Source: Verrucomicrobiota bacterium (lineage in GTDB: Bacteria > Verrucomicrobiota > Verrucomicrobiia > Limisphaerales > DSYF01). Taken from it: DNA of 5,249 bases. A program made the translations under genes and the position numbers. Of this stretch, positions 1-5,249 are shown one piece after another (the stretch's first letter is position 1; every line of letters begins with the position of its first letter). The notes beneath the pieces are model-generated. The model saw only the letters and a list, made by a program, of their open reading frames with translations, had not been told where the DNA came from and searched no databases. The DNA is taken from positions 1 through 5,249 of the forward strand of contig JALOTU010000205.1 of NCBI GenBank assembly GCA_025457725.1, read 5' to 3'.

Positions 1-1
1 G

Positions 2-1534
2 CTGGAAGGCGTGCTGGCCTACGGATGGTGGCGTTACCTGGCCCGGCCGGAGACGGTCGTGATGTCCAAGCCGCCGCTGGTGACCCTGTCGCTGTTCGGC
101 CTCTTTTTCCTGATCCTTTTCCTGGTTGGACGCTTCTCCACGGCGCTGGCGCGGCTGGACGAGGGCCGGCTGTTGCGGCCGGGATCGAGTTTCGCGTTGA
201 TGGGGGCCTATGCCTGCCTGCTGGCTGCCGGCGCCATGGCCGGCGCCTCGCTGGACCTGCCCTCGCTGGATCTCCTGGTGGCGCGGGCGATGACGGTCCT
301 GCTGATGCTCGTGGCGGTGGAGACGGTCATCAACCTGGTCTTCGAAATCTATCGGCCGAGGGTCCGGGGCAGCGAGCCGCGTCCGCTCTACGAAAGTCGC
401 CTGGTCGGATTGGTGGCGCATCCGGAGGGGGTGTTTTCCACCGCCGCCCACGCGCTGGATTACCAGTTCGGATTCAAGGTGTCGGAAACCTGGTTCTACC
501 AGTTCTTCCGTCAGGCCCTGGCCTGGCTGATTCTGCTCCAGTTCGGCGTGCTCCTGTTGTCGACCTGCGTGGTGTTCATCGAGCCGGGCGAACGCGGATT
601 GATCGAGCGCTGGGGCCGGTTCGTGGAATCCCGGGGAGAACTCAAGCCGGGCGCGCATTTCACCCTGCCCTGGCCGGTGGACCGCGTGAAACGCTTTCAC
701 ACCGAACAGGTCCAGTCATTTATCATCGGCTCCCAGCCCGACACCAACCAGGTGGCGATGAGGACCGTGCTGTGGACGGTGCAGCATTCCAAGGAGGAAC
801 TGCTGCTGGTGGGCAACCGCCGTCAAAGCACCGTGGGCGAGGACGAGAACACCGAACGACGAACCCCGCCGGTCAGCGTGTTGACCGTCAGCCTTCCCCT
901 CTTTTTCGAGATCAGCGACCTGATCGACTGGGCCTACAATTACGAGGATCCCGGCGCCCTGCTGCGGGACATCGCCACGCGCCGGGTGGTGGCCTACCTT
1001 GCCTCCTCGGACATTGGCGAGGTGCTCGCCTCGGGCCGGCTTGAGGCCGCGGAGCGTTTGCGCCAGGCCGTTCAGGCGGAGGCGGACGAACGGAAACTCG
1101 GGGTGCTGATCAGCTACGTGGGCTTGCAGGACATTCATCCCCCGGTGGCGGTTGCGCCGGAATACCAGAGCGTGGTGGGGGCAGTGCAGCAGAAGGAGGC
1201 AGCCATCCTGAATGCCCGCGCGGACGCCATCCGCATCAATGCCAACGCCGACGCCGAGAGCTTCCGGCTGGTCGCCGAGGCCGCGTCGTTCAGGCAACGC
1301 GCGGAAGTCAACGCGTTCGCGCGCTCCGCCCTGTTCACCAACCAGATCCCGGCCTTCCGGGCGGCGCCGTCGGTGTACCTGGACCGCACCTATCTCCAGG
1401 CCCTGGTGCGGGCGACGGAGGGGGCGCGCAAATACGTTTTGTTGACCACCAACACCGAGGACGTCATCCAATTCGACCTGGAGCAGAAGCTGGGAAGCGA
1501 TTTCAGCAATCTCCGCGTGCCCCAGGCCCAATAA
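2..1534 (+). CDS. HflK-like SPFH/band-7 protein with multi-pass N-terminal membrane region (5' end probably outside window)
   Basis: Numbering here counts the GTG at 11 as residue 1. Hydrophobic segments lie at about 23-40, 60-79, 93-111 and 170-190. The SPFH domain follows at once, opening with EPGERGLIERWGRF (191-204) and the aromatic PGAHFTLPWPVDRV stretch. The end of the domain carries VGLQDIHPP (370-378), the counterpart of the NLQDVQPP motif of HflK. An Ala/Glu/Arg-rich coiled coil runs from about 390 to 435. The C-terminus (YLDRTYLQAL from 456, then a KYVLL strand) matches the usual HflK tail. Known HflK has a single membrane anchor and acts with HflC on the FtsH protease; the three extra segments here are unusual. 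Arg-rich loops after segments 1 and 3 suggest those loops face the cytoplasm and the SPFH domain faces the periplasm. The frame is open to the left edge. GTG 11 and ATG 62 are possible starts, but an upstream start is more likely. It is probably the first visible gene of the operon, ending in TAA 16 bases before the HflC-type gene. Family is secure; precise role is inferred. Confidence 0.88.
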   Translation: MEGVLAYGWWRYLARPETVVMSKPPLVTLSLFGLFFLILFLVGRFSTALARLDEGRLLRPGSSFALMGAYACLLAAGAMAGASLDLPSLDLLVARAMTVLLMLVAVETVINLVFEIYRPRVRGSEPRPLYESRLVGLVAHPEGVFSTAAHALDYQFGFKVSETWFYQFFRQALAWLILLQFGVLLLSTCVVFIEPGERGLIERWGRFVESRGELKPGAHFTLPWPVDRVKRFHTEQVQSFIIGSQPDTNQVAMRTVLWTVQHSKEELLLVGNRRQSTVGEDENTERRTPPVSVLTVSLPLFFEISDLIDWAYNYEDPGALLRDIATRRVVAYLASSDIGEVLASGRLEAAERLRQAVQAEADERKLGVLISYVGLQDIHPPVAVAPEYQSVVGAVQQKEAAILNARADAIRINANADAESFRLVAEAASFRQRAEVNAFARSALFTNQIPAFRAAPSVYLDRTYLQALVRATEGARKYVLLTTNTEDVIQFDLEQKLGSDFSNLRVPQAQ

Positions 1535-1550
1535 CGATCCGAATCGATTT

Positions 1551-2462
1551 ATGAACCGCAATCCTGTCAGCATCATCGTGGGAGCCATCCTGCTGGTCAT
1601 CTTCGTGGCGCTCCTGTTCATCTTCCAGGTGCGCCAGTCGGAAATCGCCGTGGTGACCACCTTCGGCAAGCCGACCCGCACCGTGGACAAGCCCGGCGGG
1701 CCCTATTGGAAATGGCCGTGGCCGATCCAGAAGGTCTACAAGTTCGACCAGCGGATTCAGAACTACGACGACAAGTTCGTCGAGGATCTGACCGCGGACG
1801 ACAACCTGTTGCTGACCCAGCTGTATGTGGGATGGCAGATCACCGATGCCGAGGTGTTCTTCCCGCGGTTTGCCGGCGGCTCGATTTCCGAGGCGGAGAA
1901 GGTGCTGGAAGGCATGGTGCGCAGCGCCAAAAGCGCCGTGATCGGGAAGCATCAGCTGAGCGACTTCGTCTCCGCCGACCGGGCGGTGAAGTTTGCCGAG
2001 GTCGAGCGCGAGATTCTCCAAACGGTCAAGGCCCAGTTGAAGAGCAACAACTACGGCATGGACGTCGACTTCGTAGGCATCAAACGCCTGGGCCTGCCGG
2101 AGGCGGTCACGCAATCGGTGTTCGACCGGATGAAATCCGAGCGCAATGTGCTGTCGAGCAAGTCGCAGAACGAGGGCGAGGCCCAGGCGCAGAAGATCCG
2201 GTCCGATGCCAACCGCCAGGCCGCCGAGTTGCAGGCGAATGCGGAGGCGGAAGCCACCCGCATCCGGGGGTTGGGAGAGGCGGCCGCGGCGCAGACGCTG
2301 CCGGTGTTTCAACAGGAGCCCGGGCTGGCGGCGTTCCTGATCAACCTGAAGGCCCTGGAAGCCTCGCTCACCGAGCGGACCACCCTGATTTTCGACCAGA
2401 CGACCCCGCCGTTCAACCTGTTGGGAGGCAGCGCCACCAACGCGCTCCAGGGCCTGCACTGA
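1551..2462 (+). CDS. hflC: HflC-type SPFH protein (protease modulator HflC family)
   Basis: This 303-residue protein is close to the usual HflC length. A short N-terminus is followed by one membrane anchor at about 8-26, then an SPFH domain starting at QVRQSEIAVVTTFGKP. The early domain has the aromatic PYWKWPWPIQKVYKFDQR stretch typical of HflC. The family hallmark is VDFVGIKRLGLPEAV (172-186) followed by a conserved SER at 196-198, leading into a long Glu/Ala/Arg coiled coil at about 198-260. The C-terminus (QEPGLAAFLINLKALEASL) resembles the HflC tail. In other bacteria HflC pairs with HflK in a membrane-anchored cage with a large periplasmic part that restrains FtsH. Here it sits between two HflK-like genes, so it is probably the shared partner. 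The ATG at 1551 places the anchor at the N-terminus as expected; no Shine-Dalgarno sequence precedes it. It ends in TGA one base before the next ATG, which suggests translational coupling. The gene symbol rests on family resemblance; it may be a specialised paralogue rather than the housekeeping hflC. Confidence 0.9.
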   Translation: MNRNPVSIIVGAILLVIFVALLFIFQVRQSEIAVVTTFGKPTRTVDKPGGPYWKWPWPIQKVYKFDQRIQNYDDKFVEDLTADDNLLLTQLYVGWQITDAEVFFPRFAGGSISEAEKVLEGMVRSAKSAVIGKHQLSDFVSADRAVKFAEVEREILQTVKAQLKSNNYGMDVDFVGIKRLGLPEAVTQSVFDRMKSERNVLSSKSQNEGEAQAQKIRSDANRQAAELQANAEAEATRIRGLGEAAAAQTLPVFQQEPGLAAFLINLKALEASLTERTTLIFDQTTPPFNLLGGSATNALQGLH

Positions 2463-2463
2463 C

Positions 2464-3600
2464 ATGAGCACCGAGCATTCGCATCACGAGCACCCGCACG
2501 ATCCGCCCGCGCCCCGGACGCCGCAAACGCCCATGGATCCGGGCGCCCAGGCCCTCGCCGACGCGCTGCGCAGCAGCTTCTTCATCGTCAAGATCGTCAT
2601 GGTGGTGTTGCTGGTGGTGTTCCTGGGTTCCGGCTTCTTCACCGTGGGCCCTCAGGAACGGGCCCTGGTGCTGCGATTCGGCAGGACGGTGGGGGAGGGC
2701 GACGCGGCGCTGCTGGGGCCGGGTGCCCACTGGGCGTTTCCCTATCCAATCGATGAGGTGGTGCGCGTGCCCATCCGCGAGATCCAAACCGTGCGTTCCA
2801 CCGCCGGCTGGTACTTCACCACCCCCGAACAGGAGCTGGCGGGAACGGAACCCTTCGCCGGCCCCTCGCTCAACCCCGCCGTGGACGGCTACCTGATCAC
2901 CGCCGATCTGAACATCGTCCATTCGCGGGCGACCATGGATTACCGTATCGATGACCCCGTGGGCTGCGTGCTGCGGTTCACCGTGGGGACCAACGGCACC
3001 TTCGACCTGAGCGGCACCACCGTCGCCGTCCAGAACAGCCTCGACAGCGCATTGGTGGAAACCGCCGGGAAGTTCGGCATCGACGCGATCCTCGTGAACG
3101 ACGTGGCCGGATTCAAGGATGCGGTGCAGCGGCGGGTGGTCGAGCTGCTGGCGCTGCGCGGCATCGGGGTCTCCGTGGACCAGGTCAAGATTGAGAGCAA
3201 ACCGCCGCTGTTTCTGAAGGGGGATTTCGCCCAGGTGAACCAGGCGGTGCAGCGGCGGGAACAACTGCTCAATGAGGCCCGCAAGTTCGAGAACGAAACG
3301 GTCAGCCGCGCCGAAGCCGAGGCGGTGTCCATCGTCAATCTCGCCGAGTCGGAGCGCAAACGGCTGGTCGAAAGCATCCGGGCCGAGGCGGACCGATTCC
3401 AGGAACTGCTGCCCAAGTATCGCGCCGCCCCCGGGCTGTTTGTCCAGCTGCAACAGGCCGAGGCCCTCTCCCGCTCCCTGGGCCAGCTCCAGGACACCAT
3501 CTACCTCCAGGATCGCGGTGAGGATCATTCCCGTGAACTGCGGCTGCTGCTCAACCGGCTGCCGCCCAAGCCCAAAACCGAGGCGCCGGCCACGCCGTGA
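2464..3600 (+). CDS. hflK: HflK-type SPFH protein with His-rich N-terminus
   Basis: This protein has 378 residues. A hydrophilic N-terminal tail of about 35 residues begins with a histidine cluster (HSHHEHPHD, 5-13) and a Pro-rich part. One membrane anchor follows at about 38-59, then the SPFH domain from TVGPQERALVLRFGR (60-74) with the LLGPGAHWAFPYPIDEV stretch. The late-domain motif VKIESKPP (241-248) stands where HflK has NLQDVQPP. NEARKFEN (270-277) matches the conserved NEAxxYxN of HflK and opens a coiled coil reaching to about 330. A polar stretch at about 119-140, between two SPFH strands, looks longer than in ordinary HflK. The C-terminus is Pro/Lys-rich and lacks the usual HflK ending seen in the first gene of the window. 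By HflK topology the histidine tail faces the cytoplasm and the SPFH domain the periplasm. ATG 2464 lies one base after the HflC-type stop. The expected role is an HflK/HflC-like assembly; the histidines suggest metal binding, which is inference. It could be a specialised paralogue rather than the housekeeping hflK. Confidence 0.88.
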   Translation: MSTEHSHHEHPHDPPAPRTPQTPMDPGAQALADALRSSFFIVKIVMVVLLVVFLGSGFFTVGPQERALVLRFGRTVGEGDAALLGPGAHWAFPYPIDEVVRVPIREIQTVRSTAGWYFTTPEQELAGTEPFAGPSLNPAVDGYLITADLNIVHSRATMDYRIDDPVGCVLRFTVGTNGTFDLSGTTVAVQNSLDSALVETAGKFGIDAILVNDVAGFKDAVQRRVVELLALRGIGVSVDQVKIESKPPLFLKGDFAQVNQAVQRREQLLNEARKFENETVSRAEAEAVSIVNLAESERKRLVESIRAEADRFQELLPKYRAAPGLFVQLQQAEALSRSLGQLQDTIYLQDRGEDHSRELRLLLNRLPPKPKTEAPATP

Positions 3601-3627
3601 ATCGTTCAACCATTTAACCCGCCAGCC

Positions 3628-5249
3628 ATGCAAGTCACCTCATTACTCAGCCGCGAGTCGCACGACCACAAACATCCTCACCATCATCACGATGGCGAGG
3701 CCTGCGACGCCTGCGGTGTGGAGCATTCCCACACGCAGATTCGGTTGAAACAAACCCTCCTCGGCGTGGTGTTCGTGGTGAACGCGTTCGTGGTGGACTG
3801 GTTCTTCCCCGCCGGCCACGCGGTCGCCGCCGCCAGCGGTCTGGTGGGCGCACTCATCCTGGGCATCCCCATCCTGGCAACCGCCATCAAGGATCTCCGC
3901 CTGGGCCTGCTCAGCATCAATGAACTGGTGGCCATCGCCGTCCTGGCCGCCTTCGCCTCCGGGGATTACAAAACCGCCGGCGTGGTGGCTTTCTTCATGT
4001 TGCTGGGGGAAATCATCGAGACGCGAACGGCGGAAGGCGCCCGGGCCTCGATCGAATCGCTCATCCAACTGACCCCCACCAAGGCGCGCCGCATCAAATC
4101 CGACGGCTCCGAGGAGGAGGTCGCCGCCAGCGAACTTGCCGTGGGCGATTTCATCCGCATCCGTCCCGGCGACAACGTGGCGGCGGACGGGGTGATCCGG
4201 AAGGGGCAGGGTTCCTTCAACCAGGCAACCATCACCGGCGAATCCCTGCCGGTGGACAAGAAGGCCGGGGACGAGGTCTTTGCGGGCACGCAGAATCTTA
4301 CCGGGGTGCTCGAGATCAAGGTCAGCCGGGCCGGCACCGACACCACCCTGGGCCGCGTGCGGGACCTGATCCTCGCCGCGGAGAAAACGCGGCTCCCGAT
4401 CATGAAGATCGTGGACCAATACATGGGGTTCTACACGCCGCTGGTGCTGGTGATCGGGGCGTTGGTGTGGGCCTTCACCCGGGACCTCAACCGCGTGATC
4501 GCGGTGCTGGTCGTCGCCTGCCCGTGCGCCTTCATTCTCGCCACCCCCACCGCGATGGTGGCCGCCCTGTCGGCGGCGGCGCGACTCGGCATCCTGATCA
4601 AGAACGTGGCCGACATCGAGCTGGCGGCCAAGATCAACGCGTTTGTCTTCGACAAAACCGGCACCCTGACCACCGGACGGCTGGCGGTGAGCCGGCTGGC
4701 CCCGATCGACGGGGTGGAACCGGCCGAGCTGCTGCGGCTGGCCGCTTCGGCGGAAAAATACAGCAATCATCCGACAGCCAAGGCCGTGGCGGCGCTGGCC
4801 GGGGATGTGGGGGTGAGCCTCGTGGAACCGGTGGATTTCCAGGAAACCGCCGGTCGCGGTGTGGCCGCGAAGGTGGACGGGGCGACGGTGCTGGTGGGAC
4901 GCGCCCAATGGTTGCAGGACAACGGCGTGAAGGGCGACCTGATGAAGTCCGTGGACGTGGATGAGACGGAGGGTTACAGCCTCATCTTCGTGGCGCGCGA
5001 CGGCCAGTCGATCGGCTGGGTCGGGTTGCAGGACCAAACCCGGGCGGAAGCCGCGGATTCCCTGGTGGATCTCAAGCACAGCGGCGTGCGCCGCGTGGCC
5101 ATGGTGTCCGGCGACCGGCAGCCGGTGGCGACACGCGTGGCGGCCGAGATCGGTTGCGAGGAGGCCAAAGGCGATTGCCTGCCGCAGCACAAGGTGGATT
5201 TCGTCCGGGCCATGAAGGCCAAGGGCTACAAGGTGGCGGTGGTGGGCGA
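3628..5249 (+). CDS. Heavy-metal translocating P1B-type ATPase, His-rich N-terminus (3' end outside window)
   Basis: An ATP-driven pump that moves a transition metal across the inner membrane, normally outward. 540 complete codons are visible. Residues 12-35 form a metal-binding tail: HDHKHPHHHHD, then C26-x-x-C29 and HSH at 33-35. No HMA-type domain (GMTCxxC) is present. Membrane segments lie at about 43-60, 65-87, 97-111, 116-131, 270-286 and 290-310. The actuator domain has TGES at 203-206. The ion-site motif is C298-P-C300, within ACPCAFILATPTA. The phosphorylation motif DKTGTLT starts at D342. The nucleotide-binding domain has the P1B-specific His-Pro at 381-382, and SGD lies at 494-496. 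The window ends at the first Asp of the expected GDGxND hinge, so the last two membrane segments are missing. The CPC motif and His-Pro place it firmly in P1B. The segment-6 sequence mixes a Cu-type ATPTA with a Zn/Cd-like remainder, so the metal cannot be called. ATG 3628 is the first standard start after the preceding stop and keeps the whole tail; no Shine-Dalgarno sequence is visible. It is likely co-transcribed with the three SPFH genes. Confidence 0.95.
   Translation, partial: MQVTSLLSRESHDHKHPHHHHDGEACDACGVEHSHTQIRLKQTLLGVVFVVNAFVVDWFFPAGHAVAAASGLVGALILGIPILATAIKDLRLGLLSINELVAIAVLAAFASGDYKTAGVVAFFMLLGEIIETRTAEGARASIESLIQLTPTKARRIKSDGSEEEVAASELAVGDFIRIRPGDNVAADGVIRKGQGSFNQATITGESLPVDKKAGDEVFAGTQNLTGVLEIKVSRAGTDTTLGRVRDLILAAEKTRLPIMKIVDQYMGFYTPLVLVIGALVWAFTRDLNRVIAVLVVACPCAFILATPTAMVAALSAAARLGILIKNVADIELAAKINAFVFDKTGTLTTGRLAVSRLAPIDGVEPAELLRLAASAEKYSNHPTAKAVAALAGDVGVSLVEPVDFQETAGRGVAAKVDGATVLVGRAQWLQDNGVKGDLMKSVDVDETEGYSLIFVARDGQSIGWVGLQDQTRAEAADSLVDLKHSGVRRVAMVSGDRQPVATRVAAEIGCEEAKGDCLPQHKVDFVRAMKAKGYKVAVVG

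Noticed and set aside
49..64. GGAG nine bases before the in-frame ATG at 62, a possible start for the first gene
   Set aside because: The spacing is plausible, but the frame continues upstream to the edge, the other genes lack such sites, and the membrane topology suggests an earlier start.
1542..1549. AATCGATT, a perfect 8-base palindrome in the gap before the HflC-type gene
   Set aside because: It is too short and common to call an operator or terminator, and no second copy was seen near the other gaps.
716..3633. Three further long minus-strand open frames (322 to 406 codons) opposite the SPFH genes
   Set aside because: They mirror real SPFH coding sequence, overlap the ends of two genes each, and show no domain or start signal of their own.
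3661..3690. The histidine run as a cloning tag or artefact
   Set aside because: The histidines use mixed CAC/CAT codons, are interrupted by Asp, Lys and Pro, and lead without a break into a CxxC pair and the ATPase membrane domain, so the tail is native.
3643..5190. Long open frame on the minus strand (515 codons) opposite the ATPase
   Set aside because: Its protein is rich in His, Arg and Gly with no recognisable motif, and it lies antisense to an unmistakable P1B ATPase. High GC makes such shadows common.

Overview
The window is GC-rich and reads entirely on the + strand. It holds four closely packed genes in one direction: three SPFH/band-7 membrane proteins of the HflK/HflC type, then a P1B-type (heavy-metal) P-type ATPase cut off by the right edge. 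The high GC, the near absence of Shine-Dalgarno sequences before three closely spaced starts, and the unusual HflK-like protein with a multi-pass N-terminus suggest a bacterium of the PVC group (Verrucomicrobia or Planctomycetes). This is inference from style and recalled families, not from a search.

Layout: bases 2-1534 encode an HflK-like protein with at least four membrane segments before its SPFH domain. Its frame is open at the left edge, so the true start may lie outside. After 16 bases comes an HflC-type protein (1551-2462). One base later comes a second HflK-type protein (2464-3600) with a histidine-rich N-terminus. After 27 bases comes the metal ATPase (3628 to the edge), also with a histidine-rich N-terminus plus a CxxC pair. 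The gaps are 16, 1 and 27 bases, with no visible terminator or promoter between genes, so this is most likely one operon.

How they may work together: HflK and HflC in other bacteria form a large membrane-anchored assembly that surrounds and modulates the FtsH protease. Here no ftsH is visible, and the third partner and the metal pump are unusual company. The simplest hypothesis is a membrane assembly of two HflK-type and one HflC-type subunits that organises, protects or controls the turnover of the metal-exporting ATPase. The matching histidine-rich tails, both predicted to face the cytoplasm, point to shared metal binding. The metal is not determined. No RNA genes, mobile elements, CRISPR arrays or large repeats were seen, and there is no gene-free stretch over 30 bases.
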